A stretch of 64,000 nucleotides of DNA from Gp6-AA40 sp035293405 (GTDB lineage Bacteria > Acidobacteriota > Vicinamibacteria > Vicinamibacterales > UBA2999), in the NCBI GenBank assembly GCA_035293405.1, contig DATDOE010000008.1:58634-122633 (forward strand). The letters are read 5' to 3'. Made by a program: the position numbers and the translations under genes. The notes beneath the pieces are model-generated. The model was not told where the DNA came from, did not search any database, and saw only the letters and a program-made list of their open reading frames with translations. This document shows positions 35,091-43,458 of this stretch, in pieces (within the stretch, counting starts at the first letter, position 1; the number at the start of each line of letters is the position of its first letter).

Positions 35091-36239
35091 TCACTTCGCC
35101 GTGGCTGACGACATCCCCATGAAGATGAACTTCTGCACCCGCCGGTTCTCCGGCTTGAGCGGCGTGACCTCGGTGACGTAGAGGTTGCCCTTCGAGTCCG
35201 AGGCCATGTGGTGGAGCGTGCCGAACTGGCCCGGCGCCGAGCCCCATTGGCCGAAGGTGTCGAGGGTTTCCAGCGTGCGGCGATCGAGCACCATGACCTT
35301 GGCCTGGCTGCGGTTGCCGACGAACAGAAACCGCTGCCCGGCATCGGCCGAGAACGCGGTGCTGGCGGCCGTGGTTCCGTTGCCGCAGTCCGGCGCCGTG
35401 CATTCGCGGCCGATGAACACCTGCGTGACATAGGTGCCATCCAGCCTGAACACCTGCACCCGTTTGCCGCCGCGGTCCGACACGTAGACGAGGCCGTCGT
35501 TCGACACGCGTGCGGCGTGGACGGGCTGCACGAACTGCGGCGCGCCGCGAACATCCGCATCGGGCAGCGCCGGGTTGGGCGGAACATCGGTCGGCGGGTT
35601 GCCGAAGGCGCCCCACATCCGCTTGAACGCGCCGGTGGTGGCATCGAACACGATCACGCGCCGGTTGCCATATCCGTCGGCGACAAAGAGCTCGTTGGTT
35701 TTCGCGTAGACGAACGTGTCGGCGGGCTGGTTGAGATTGCGGGTGTCCGCGTTGCCCTTGCTCTGTCCGGCCCGGCCGATCTGCATCACGAATTTTCCAG
35801 CCTTCGTGAACTTGAGGACCTGATGGTCCTTGTCGCCGTTGCCGCCGACCCAGACAAAGCCTGTGGGGTCTACGTACACTCCGTGCTCGGAGTTGGGCCA
35901 CTCGTATCCCTGACCCGGCCCGCCCCACGCTTGAATGAACATCCCGGGGGCGTCGAACTCCAGAACGGGCGGAGCCGCCCTCGCCTTCTCTTCCGCACTG
36001 AGCGTGCCTGGCCGCTGCAGCACCCACACATGGTCCTGCGCATCAATGGACACGCTCGCAACCTGCCCGAACTGCCAGTTGTTCGGGATCCGCGGCCACG
36101 CCGGATCCACTCGAAACACCGGCACCTCGCGCGCGGACGAGGACCTGCCCTGTGCGGCGGCGTGACGCGCAGCACCTTGGCCTGGACCAATGCCGCCAAT
36201 GGCGACCGCCGACACGACAAGACTTGCGATCAGTCGCAC
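35091..36239 (-). CDS. Secreted NHL-repeat beta-propeller protein
   Basis: 382 aa with an N-terminal signal peptide (MRLIASLVVSAVAIGGIGPGQGAARHAAAQ). The mature part shows repeated NHL/YVTN-like blades: QVASVSIDAQDHVWVLQRPG, HGVYVDPTGFVWVGGNGDKDHQVLKFT, ADTFVYAKTNELFVADGYGNRRVIVFD, VHAARVSNDGLVYVSDRGGKRVQVF, LHHMASDSKGNLYVTEV. This is a six-bladed propeller like those of peptidyl-alpha-hydroxyglycine alpha-amidating lyase relatives. No lyase-specific motif could be confirmed, so a binding or structural role is equally likely. It is exported to the periplasm or cell surface. An ankyrin-repeat gene lies 18 bp upstream on the same strand. Confidence 0.85.
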   Translation of the reverse strand: MRLIASLVVSAVAIGGIGPGQGAARHAAAQGRSSSAREVPVFRVDPAWPRIPNNWQFGQVASVSIDAQDHVWVLQRPGTLSAEEKARAAPPVLEFDAPGMFIQAWGGPGQGYEWPNSEHGVYVDPTGFVWVGGNGDKDHQVLKFTKAGKFVMQIGRAGQSKGNADTRNLNQPADTFVYAKTNELFVADGYGNRRVIVFDATTGAFKRMWGAFGNPPTDVPPNPALPDADVRGAPQFVQPVHAARVSNDGLVYVSDRGGKRVQVFRLDGTYVTQVFIGRECTAPDCGNGTTAASTAFSADAGQRFLFVGNRSQAKVMVLDRRTLETLDTFGQWGSAPGQFGTLHHMASDSKGNLYVTEVTPLKPENRRVQKFIFMGMSSATAK

Positions 36240-36257
36240 GAGTTAACTCCCAAGATA

Positions 36258-37961
36258 TCAGCCAGTAGCGCCCGCGGCTTTGAGCATCTCCACAATCTCG
36301 AGATGTCCGCGCCGCGTGGCCCACGCCAGCGGAGTGGCCCAGGGTTGATCGTCCGGCAGGTTGGCCGGCGCGCCGCGCGCGAGCAGGAACTTCACCATGT
36401 CCGGCAGGTTGTTTCGCGCCGCCCATGCGAGCGGTGTCGAGCGGTACTCCCGGTCCTTCGCGGAGATCGTGGCGCCCGCGTCGATCAGGATTGCCGCGCA
36501 CTCAGGACGATGCTCCATCGTCCGGTTGCGAACGTCGCGGCTGCAGAGCAGGTGGAGAAACGTCAGGCCTTCGGGAGTCGGATAGTCCGGGCTCATCCCA
36601 CTCGCCAACAGCAGACGAAGCATGTCCGGCTTCTCGAGCAGATACGACTGGCATCCGCCGGCGACAGACGGCACACGAATGCCTGCGTCCAGCAGGCGTA
36701 CGAGCAGTTCGCGCTTGCCGCGAGTGCAGACGGCGGTGAACACGCCGCCGCAGCCCGCATTCGCGGAGCTCGGGTCGTCGGTCACGCGCCGCATCACTTC
36801 CTCGTCGTCGTCCATCCATACCAGGTCGTACGGATCGACCTTTCCACCGTGCGCCGTCAGCAGCGCTCGCAGCTCCCGCGTCCTGGCGGCGAAGGTGGCA
36901 TTGCCGGCCGCGTCAACGTGGCCGTTGGGATCGGCGCCATGCGCCAGCAGGAGTTCCACGAGCTTTCGATTGCCGGCGCGCGCCGCTGCGTGCAAGGCTG
37001 CGCCCCGTGGCGCGTCAGCGTCGGACCACGTGGGATCCGCGCCTCGCTCGAGGAGCAACCGGACGATGGACTCGTGGCCGAACTCGGTGGCGGCCGACAG
37101 CGCCAGCCTGCCGTTCGGTCGGATATCGCGGATGCGGGATGGATCGTCGTCGAGAATCCTGGTGACACGATCGAGATCGCCGAGCGCCGCGGCAATCGTC
37201 AGATCGTGTGTGGCGCCACGAGAGATGAGCAGACGGGCAGATTCGACGTCGGATGGCCGCAGCCCAGTCGCGCCCAGACTCTTCGCCAGCCACCACTGTG
37301 CGGTGCCGATCAGGACCTGGAACGTCGAAGGCCCGCTGGTCATGGGTCCGCCCCAGATAGCCAGATCGATCGGCTGCAGGTTTTCGGGAGCGTAGCCACT
37401 CTGGGAGCCCAGACCCGAGCCATGAATGGCGTGGATGTCCGCGCCACGATCGAGCAGGAGCGCGACCATCTTCGGCGCACGTCCGACAACCGCGCGGTGC
37501 AGCGGGAGACCGCCCGCCCGGTCGCTCTGGTGAACGAGCTCGGGATCGTAGTCAAGAAGGGCGCGCACGCGCTGGACGTCGCCGGCCTCCGCCGCACGAT
37601 GGATCGGATGGTCGGTCTGCGTCTCCGCCGGGTTGACGCGGCTGCTGCGGGCACGAGCCTCCCTGACCATCGCTGCGATAGCCTGATGACCGCGGTCGGT
37701 CGCCATATCGACCAGCGTGTCGCCCCAGAAATTCGTCAAACCGGAATCGGCACCAGCCTCGAGCAGAAGCCGCACCACCTCCACATGTCCTTCGAGCACC
37801 GCGATCTGAATCGGCGACCGGAAAGAGGGATCGCCACGGCTCAGGCTCGGGTCGCGCTCGAGCAGGCGACGCACGGCCGGGGCGTCGCCCTTGGCAGCAG
37901 CGGTGATCACACCCCAGACGGCGCGCCCGCGCTCGGTGTCGAGTTCGGCTGGCCTGATCAT
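36258..37961 (-). CDS. Ankyrin-repeat protein
   Basis: 567 aa from an ATG at 37961; an upstream GTG at 38033 is possible but adds residues without family features. Canonical ankyrin units include SPIQIAVLEGHVEVVRLLLEAGADSG, HPIHRAAEAGDVQRVRALLDYDPELV, LPLHRAVVGRAPKMVALLLDRGAD, LALSAATEFGHESIVRLLLERGADP, AALHAAARAGNRKLVELLLAHGADPNG, and TPLAWAARNNLPDMVKFLLARGAPAN near the C-terminus. No signal peptide or enzyme domain is visible, so it is predicted to be a cytoplasmic protein-binding scaffold. It is divergent from the methyltransferase gene at 38070 with a 108-bp promoter gap. Confidence 0.9.
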   Translation of the reverse strand: MIRPAELDTERGRAVWGVITAAAKGDAPAVRRLLERDPSLSRGDPSFRSPIQIAVLEGHVEVVRLLLEAGADSGLTNFWGDTLVDMATDRGHQAIAAMVREARARSSRVNPAETQTDHPIHRAAEAGDVQRVRALLDYDPELVHQSDRAGGLPLHRAVVGRAPKMVALLLDRGADIHAIHGSGLGSQSGYAPENLQPIDLAIWGGPMTSGPSTFQVLIGTAQWWLAKSLGATGLRPSDVESARLLISRGATHDLTIAAALGDLDRVTRILDDDPSRIRDIRPNGRLALSAATEFGHESIVRLLLERGADPTWSDADAPRGAALHAAARAGNRKLVELLLAHGADPNGHVDAAGNATFAARTRELRALLTAHGGKVDPYDLVWMDDDEEVMRRVTDDPSSANAGCGGVFTAVCTRGKRELLVRLLDAGIRVPSVAGGCQSYLLEKPDMLRLLLASGMSPDYPTPEGLTFLHLLCSRDVRNRTMEHRPECAAILIDAGATISAKDREYRSTPLAWAARNNLPDMVKFLLARGAPANLPDDQPWATPLAWATRRGHLEIVEMLKAAGATG

Positions 37962-38069
37962 GGTTGATAGCGCTGATAGTAGTGTGAGATCGAGTGGGGT
38001 AGGCTGGTACGAAGAGGTTACTTGTGGACGCAACAGTTATCAAACGGTTCGACGCGCCGGGATGAGGTG

Positions 38070-38798
38070 ATGTCCACCAAGACTTCTCGCTTCTATCAAG
38101 AGCTCGCCGAGTGGTGGCCGCTCTTCTCGCCGCCGAGCCACTACGTCGAGGAAGCGGCGGACCTGCTCCCTCGACTTGGCCAGCAGCCCACCTCAGCCAC
38201 GCTTCTCGAGCTCGGCTCTGGCGGCGGCAGCCTGGCCTCTCATCTCAAGCCGCACTTCCGCATGACGCTGACGGATATCGCGCCGGGCATGCTGGCCATC
38301 AGCGCCGCTGTCAATCCGGAATGCGAGCACATTGTCGGAGACATGCGCACGCTGCGTCTCGATCGCCAGTTCGACGTGGTGCTCGTGCACGACGCGGTCA
38401 TGTACGCCACGACGCCCTCGGATGTCCTGGCCACTCTGCGCACCGCCGCCGCCCACTGCTGCCGCGGCGGAACGGTCGCCGTTCTGCCAGACTACGTCCG
38501 CGAGACGTTCACGCCGGGAACCGACAATGGCGGAGAGGACGGCGATGACGGCCGCGGCTTCCGCTATTTGGAATGGCGATGGGACCCCGACCCATCCGAC
38601 GACACCTACCTGGTCGACTACGCCTTCCTTCTGAGGACCGCCGACGGCAACACGTCAGTGGTCCACGATCGCCACATCGAGGGACTCTTCGCCCGCAGCC
38701 AGTGGCTTGGCTGGTTCACCGAGGCTGGTCTCTCGGCCCACAGCTCGCTCGATCTGTGGGACCGGGATGTGTTTATTGCGCATCCAGCTGAATGCTGA
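38070..38798 (+). CDS. Class I SAM-dependent methyltransferase
   Basis: 242 aa from ATG 38070, preceded by a GATGAGGTG ribosome site. Motif I is intact (LLELGSGGGSLASHL), followed by LTDIAPGMLAIS (acidic loop), HIVGDMRTLRLDRQFDVVLVHDAVMY and the post-motif RGGTVAVLPDYVRE. The fold is Methyltransf_25/11 type acting on a small molecule. The C-terminal half (FRYLEWRWDPDPSDDTYLVDYAFLLRTADG...VVHDRHIEGLFARSQWLGWFTEAGL) is the usual substrate lid. It overlaps the ABC ATPase gene by 7 bp. The co-transcribed exporter suggests, but does not show, that the methylated product is exported. Confidence 0.88.
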   Translation: MSTKTSRFYQELAEWWPLFSPPSHYVEEAADLLPRLGQQPTSATLLELGSGGGSLASHLKPHFRMTLTDIAPGMLAISAAVNPECEHIVGDMRTLRLDRQFDVVLVHDAVMYATTPSDVLATLRTAAAHCCRGGTVAVLPDYVRETFTPGTDNGGEDGDDGRGFRYLEWRWDPDPSDDTYLVDYAFLLRTADGNTSVVHDRHIEGLFARSQWLGWFTEAGLSAHSSLDLWDRDVFIAHPAEC

Positions 38799-39712
38799 CC
38801 GCGACACACCTGACCCGCCGCTTCGGTGACCGTCTCGCGCTCGACGACGTCTCCTTCAGCCTCGCGCCAGGTGAGATCTTCGCGCTGCTCGGTCCGAACG
38901 GCGCCGGCAAGACGACCACGCTTCGTATCCTCGCCGGTCTGATCGCGCCTTCGTCTGGAGAGGTGCAGGTCGACGGCCAGCCGATGCGGCCTGACTCGGC
39001 TCCCCGTCTGCGTGCCGGCATCGGATTCCTCACCGAAGCGCCCGGGCTCTGGGATCGACTGACGGTCCGGCAGAACCTGCTCGTCTACGCGCGGCTGTAT
39101 GGACTCTCCTCGCCCGGCAAGGCAGTGGACGCGATGCTCGAGCTCTTCGCCATCGCGGACCGCGGGGCCGACCGCGCGGCGCTGCTCTCCAAGGGCCTCA
39201 AGCAGCGGGTTGCGCTCGCCCGCTGCCTCCTCCACGACCCTCGCATCGTCATGCTGGACGAGCCGACCGCGGGCCTCGATCCCGAAAGCGCCCGCGATGT
39301 GCGGGATCTGATTCTGCGTCTGCGCGAGCAAGGCCGGACGGTCCTGCTCTGCACGCACAACCTCGATGAAGTCGAGCGCGTGGCCGATCGCGTGGCGGTG
39401 ATTCGCACGCGGCTGGTGGCCATTGGCGCGCCGTCGGCCCTGCGGGATCGACTGTTTTCTCCTCGCGTGCGCGTGGTCCTCACCGGATCGGCGGAACGCT
39501 TCGCGGATGTGCTGCGGCGCACCGGCGTCGTGGACGTGAGGAGCGACGGTGTTGCCCTGTCGGCCTCACTCAGCGGCACGGCGTTGCGCACACCTGACGT
39601 GGTGAAAGCGCTCATCGACGCGGGCGCGAGCATCGAGTCGGTGATGCCCGACGAGCCGCCGCTCGAAGAGGTCTATCTGAAACTGCTGCACCAGGAAGGC
39701 AGCGTCCAGTGA
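38792..39712 (+). CDS. ABC-2 exporter ATP-binding subunit
   Basis: 306 aa. Walker A GPNGAGKTTT, signature LSKGLKQRVALARCLL (LSxG), Walker B IVMLDEPTAGLDPES and switch His in CTHNLDEVER are all intact. The C-terminal ~80 residues (RVRVVLTGSAERFADVLRRTGVVDV...) are the extra domain usual in CcmA/NatA-type ATPases. It overlaps the methyltransferase upstream by 7 bp and the permease downstream by 4 bp, forming one exporter. Substrate unknown. Confidence 0.93.
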   Translation: MLTATHLTRRFGDRLALDDVSFSLAPGEIFALLGPNGAGKTTTLRILAGLIAPSSGEVQVDGQPMRPDSAPRLRAGIGFLTEAPGLWDRLTVRQNLLVYARLYGLSSPGKAVDAMLELFAIADRGADRAALLSKGLKQRVALARCLLHDPRIVMLDEPTAGLDPESARDVRDLILRLREQGRTVLLCTHNLDEVERVADRVAVIRTRLVAIGAPSALRDRLFSPRVRVVLTGSAERFADVLRRTGVVDVRSDGVALSASLSGTALRTPDVVKALIDAGASIESVMPDEPPLEEVYLKLLHQEGSVQ

Positions 39713-40512
39713 ATCGTACCGTCGCTCTTCTCGGGAAGGAGCTGGCGGACCTCCGGCAGAATCCGACGATCTTTCTGCCGTCGCTCCTCGTCGCGATTCT
39801 GGCGATCCTGCTGCCGCTGTTCGTCGCGGTGATCGTCCCGTATGCCACCGGCGAGCGGCTGTCCGACTCGAGCGATTTCGAGATCGCGACCGAGATGTAT
39901 TCGCGGAACCCTGCGACGCGCGCGCTCGACCCGGAGGCCGCGATCCAGGCGTATCTCTTCCAGTACTTTCTCGTGATGCTGGTGCTCGGCCCGGTCACGA
40001 GCGCGATGTCGGTGGCCGCGTTCAGCGTGGTCGGCGAAAAGCAGGCGCGGACGCTGGAGCCGCTACTGGCGACGCCGCTGACCACATTCGAGCTGCTGAC
40101 CGGCAAGGTGCTGGGGGCCCTGCTGCCTGCCGTTGCACTCTCAATCGTCTCCTTCGCGGCTTATCTGACGGCCGCAGGCGTGTTCGCGAGGGCAGGCGTG
40201 ATGGGGGCCCTGATCGGACCGCAGTCGTTCGGTACTGTGTTTCTCTTGGGGCCACTCGCCGCCATGGTCGCGCTGCAATTGGCGGTCTGCGTGTCATCGC
40301 GGGTCAACGACGCCAGAACGGCGCAGCAGCTCGGCGTGCTGGTGGTGCTGCCCGTGGCCGGACTGCTCGTCGGGCAGATCTTCGGGGCCATCGAGCTCAC
40401 GGTGCCGATCATCCTGATGATCGCGTCAGGACTCCTCGTCGTCAACGCGGCGTTGATGTGGATCGCCGTGAGACTATTCGACCGAGAGACGATCCTCACG
40501 CGCTGGAAATAG
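39709..40512 (+). CDS. ABC-2 type permease
   Basis: 267 aa from a GTG overlapping the ATPase stop. A first TM (FLPSLLVAILAILLPLFVAVIV) is followed by a ~60-residue external loop. Five more hydrophobic segments follow, with the ABC2 hallmark FSVVGEKQARTLEPLLATPLTTFELLTGKVLGALLPA (cytosolic coupling region, NatB-like). It pairs with the ATP-binding subunit upstream to export an unknown compound. Its stop overlaps the next start by one base. Confidence 0.9.
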   Translation: MNRTVALLGKELADLRQNPTIFLPSLLVAILAILLPLFVAVIVPYATGERLSDSSDFEIATEMYSRNPATRALDPEAAIQAYLFQYFLVMLVLGPVTSAMSVAAFSVVGEKQARTLEPLLATPLTTFELLTGKVLGALLPAVALSIVSFAAYLTAAGVFARAGVMGALIGPQSFGTVFLLGPLAAMVALQLAVCVSSRVNDARTAQQLGVLVVLPVAGLLVGQIFGAIELTVPIILMIASGLLVVNAALMWIAVRLFDRETILTRWK

Positions 40513-41390
40513 TGTCTACCTCACTTTCGGAAGTCGGGCGCCTCGTGCGCGTCGTGGTCAAACGCCCGCTCGACGCCTTCATCGACCAGGCGACGATCGC
40601 CCGTCAATGGGAGACATTGCACTTTGCGGCTCCGCCCGATCTTGACCGCGCGACGAGAGAGCACGACCGCCTTGTCGGGCTGCTCGAGAGCGTGGGCGCC
40701 AAGGTGCATCTTCTTCCTCGCGATGCACACACGACGCTCGACTCTATCTACGTGCGGGACGCGTCCATCGTGAGCGAGCAGGGTGTGATCCTCTGCAACA
40801 TGGGGAAGCCGCAGCGCGCGGACGAGCCCGCGGCGCAGGCGCGCGCGATCGCTGCAGGGCTTCTGCGCCTCAGTGTGCACGGGCGCATCGAGCCGCCAGG
40901 GGTTCTGGAAGGCGGAGACGTCATCTGGCTGGACCGTCGAACCCTCGTCGTGGGCCGCGGGTACCGGACCAACGCGGAAGGCGTCAGACAGCTTCGTGCG
41001 CTGCTCGGCGACACCGTCGACGTCGTCGAGGTCGCGCTGCCTCACTGGCGCGGCCGGCACGACGTCATGCACCTGATGTCGCTCATCAGCCCGGTGGATC
41101 ACGACATGGCGGTCGTGTATCCGGCGTTGATGCCTGTGGTGTTTCGCGAGTGGCTGCTCGAGCGTGGCATGCGGCTGATCGAGGTGCCTGACGAGGAATT
41201 CGAGACGATGGGGACGAACGTCCTCGCCCTGTCACCGGGGCACTGCCTGATGCTGGCGGGCAACCCTCGCACGCGGGCGGCCCTCGAACACGCTGGCGCC
41301 GAGGTGATCGAATACGAGGGCACGGAGATCAGCGTCAAGGGCGCAGGCGGCCCGACGTGCCTGACGCGGCCGCTCGAGCGATTGGTCTGA
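40512..41390 (+). CDS. Dimethylargininase/amidinotransferase-fold enzyme
   Basis: 292 aa from a GTG at 40512 that shares one base with the permease stop. Guanidino-group-modifying fold motifs: SIYVRDASIV (substrate Asp), VLEGGDVIW (~res 138), GRHDVMHLMSLI (catalytic His) and GGPTCLTRPL with nucleophilic Cys283 ten residues from the end. This is the DDAH/arginine deiminase-type arrangement; DDAH converts methylated arginine to citrulline and methylamine. The length fits DDAH rather than ADI (~400 aa). An APC amino-acid permease is next, so uptake and breakdown of an arginine derivative is plausible. Confidence 0.87.
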   Translation: MSTSLSEVGRLVRVVVKRPLDAFIDQATIARQWETLHFAAPPDLDRATREHDRLVGLLESVGAKVHLLPRDAHTTLDSIYVRDASIVSEQGVILCNMGKPQRADEPAAQARAIAAGLLRLSVHGRIEPPGVLEGGDVIWLDRRTLVVGRGYRTNAEGVRQLRALLGDTVDVVEVALPHWRGRHDVMHLMSLISPVDHDMAVVYPALMPVVFREWLLERGMRLIEVPDEEFETMGTNVLALSPGHCLMLAGNPRTRAALEHAGAEVIEYEGTEISVKGAGGPTCLTRPLERLV

Positions 41391-41397
41391 CAGCCAA

Positions 41398-42696
41398 GTG
41401 CCGCTGCTCCGCATCCTCGGAGTCGCCTTCGGTGTCGCGATCATTGTCGGCACCTCAATCGGCGCTGGCATCCTGCGCACTCCGGGTGCCGTCGCCGCGC
41501 AGCTGGGCAGCGGCCCTCTGGCGCTGTTCGCGTGGACGGTCGGCGGCGTGTACGCGCTCCTCGGCGCCGCCGCGCTCGCCGAGCTGGCAACGTCAATCCC
41601 GAAGTCTGGCGGGTTCTACGTCTACGCGCGGCGGGCGCTCGGCGACGGCTTCGGGTTCGCGGTCGGATGGGCAGACTGGGTCAACAACTGCGCCGCGGTG
41701 TCGTACGCCAGTGTCGTCATGGGCGAATTTCTCGCGCTCTTGATTCCATCACTGACTCCTCAGATTCGCACAGTGGCGGCCGCCACGATCGTCGGCGTCG
41801 GCCTGCTTCAGTGGTGCGGCATGAGCGTCAGCAGCCGGCTGCAGGAGGCCAGCGCGTTCATCAAGGCGATCGCGTTCCTCTCGTTCATCGTGGCGCTGCT
41901 CGTGCTGCCGGTCTCCAACGCTGACGAGGCGCCGGCGATCGCACACGCACTTCCTGGATTCGTGAGCATCGTGCTCGCCATGCAGCTCGTGCTCGGCGCC
42001 TACGACGGCTGGCAGTCGGGTCTGTATTTCGCTGGCGAGGATCGCGATCCCACCCGCAATCTCCCGCGCGCGTTCATCGGCGGCGCGTTCCTCGTCCTGG
42101 TGGTCTACGTCCTGATGAACATCGCGCTCTTGCGTGTGCTGCCGATTGCCACGCTGGCCGGTTCGGCGTTGCCCGCCGCCGATGCCGCTCGCGCGGTCCT
42201 TGGCGCGCGCGGCGAGACGATCGTCACGATCCTCGCCGTGCTGTCGCCGCTCTCGATCATCAGCGGCGTTCTGCTGTCGGCGGCCAGGGTTCCCTACGCG
42301 ATGGGCAGTGATGGCCTGATGCCGGGTGCCGCCGGCTTCGTGGACCAGCGAGGAACGCCGTCCGTTGGCCTTCTGCTGTCAACGATTGTCGCGCTCGCGC
42401 TTCTGGGTACCGGCACCTTCGAATCGATTGCGACGGTCTTTGCGTTCTTCGCGATCACGAGCTACGTTGGCGCGTTCGTCTCGCTGCTGGTCCTCCGGCG
42501 GCGTGAACCAGACCTGCCCAGGCCATTCCGATCGTGGGGCTATCCATGGACGACGATCGTCGTCCTGGCCGGCGCATGCTCGCTGCTGGGGGGCCTGGTG
42601 GCCGGCGCGCCGCGGCAGAGCCTCATTGCCATCGCCGCGCTCGCCGCGAGCTATCCTGTGTTCAGATTGACGCGCGTGCGTAGTGTCCGGCTTTAG
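41398..42696 (+). CDS. APC-family amino-acid permease
   Basis: 432 aa from GTG 41398. The N-terminal APC hallmark GVAIIVGTSIGAGILRTPG (GxG(I/L)xxxPG in TM1) is intact, and about 12 hydrophobic helices are visible through the sequence (e.g. FIKAIAFLSFIVALLVLPV, FLVLVVYVLMNIALLRVL, TIVALALLGTGTFESIATVFAFFAI). It is an inner-membrane amino-acid/polyamine:cation symporter or antiporter. It follows the DDAH-like enzyme by 7 bp, so an arginine-related substrate is suggested by context only. Confidence 0.9.
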   Translation: MPLLRILGVAFGVAIIVGTSIGAGILRTPGAVAAQLGSGPLALFAWTVGGVYALLGAAALAELATSIPKSGGFYVYARRALGDGFGFAVGWADWVNNCAAVSYASVVMGEFLALLIPSLTPQIRTVAAATIVGVGLLQWCGMSVSSRLQEASAFIKAIAFLSFIVALLVLPVSNADEAPAIAHALPGFVSIVLAMQLVLGAYDGWQSGLYFAGEDRDPTRNLPRAFIGGAFLVLVVYVLMNIALLRVLPIATLAGSALPAADAARAVLGARGETIVTILAVLSPLSIISGVLLSAARVPYAMGSDGLMPGAAGFVDQRGTPSVGLLLSTIVALALLGTGTFESIATVFAFFAITSYVGAFVSLLVLRRREPDLPRPFRSWGYPWTTIVVLAGACSLLGGLVAGAPRQSLIAIAALAASYPVFRLTRVRSVRL

Positions 42697-42720
42697 ACGG
42701 ACCTGAGGAGGACGCCAACC

Positions 42721-43458
42721 ATGGCCGATTCTGAGGACGAACCGAACAGCCGGTCCAATAGGACCGGCCCTACATCAAGCGTTTCGCGGCGGGAGCTGCT
42801 CAAGCGAGTCGGCATCGCTGGCGCGGTCGCGGCCGTGCCTGTCGATCTCTTCGGGCAAGCCACGACACCCGCTCGTACGCCGCTCGAAACGCTCACCGCC
42901 GAGGAGGCGGCCACGCTCGACGCGATCGTCGCGCGCCTGATTCCGACCGACGCCAACGGGCCAGGCGCCACTGAGGCGCGGGCCGCGCGCTACATCGACC
43001 GCGCGCTTGGCGGCGCCCTCGCCTCGTCGCTGCCGGCGTATCGTCTCGGCCTCGCTGCGGTTGACACCTACGCACGAACCTCGAAAGCGGCGGCGTTCAC
43101 GCAGCTCTCCCCGCAGAATCAGGATGCGGTACTGAGTGACATGGAGAGAAACGCGGCGACCGGCTTCACAGCCTCCGCCGGGTTCTTCAACATGGTCCTG
43201 GCCCACACCATTCAGGGCACCTTCGGCGATCCGTTCTACGGCGGCAATGCGGACTTCGTCGGGTGGGACCTGATCGGCTATCCCGGAGTGCGGCTCATAG
43301 CCACCGCCAACGATCAGCGGCTCGACACCACGCCGGCCGCAACGCACATGTCGGCGTACGACTACACGATGTTCTCGAAGAAGAAGCCCGCAAGGGCGGG
43401 GCGATCGGTAGGGCCGGTCCGTCCTGGCGATCCGGGAGAGCCGCATCATGGCGGTTAA
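42721..43458 (+). CDS. Gluconate 2-dehydrogenase subunit 3-like Tat protein
   Basis: 245 aa; ATG preceded by GAGGAGG. A twin-arginine signal (SRRELLKRVGIAGAVAAVPVDL) exports a folded protein to the periplasm. The mature part follows the Gluconate_2-dh3 pattern: LTAEEAATLDAIVARLIPTDANGPGATEARAARYIDRAL, then FFNMVLAHTIQGTFGDPFYGGNADFVGWDLIGYPG. These small subunits ride with a flavin GMC partner, which is encoded next with an 11-bp overlap. The complex oxidises a sugar or alcohol and passes electrons to a cytochrome; no cytochrome gene is in view. Confidence 0.9.
   Translation: MADSEDEPNSRSNRTGPTSSVSRRELLKRVGIAGAVAAVPVDLFGQATTPARTPLETLTAEEAATLDAIVARLIPTDANGPGATEARAARYIDRALGGALASSLPAYRLGLAAVDTYARTSKAAAFTQLSPQNQDAVLSDMERNAATGFTASAGFFNMVLAHTIQGTFGDPFYGGNADFVGWDLIGYPGVRLIATANDQRLDTTPAATHMSAYDYTMFSKKKPARAGRSVGPVRPGDPGEPHHGG

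Noticed and set aside
35208..37967. 919-aa plus-strand frame antisense to the NHL and ankyrin genes
   Set aside because: Arg/His/Ala-rich shadow frame produced by GC bias; the opposite strand has clear NHL and ankyrin families.
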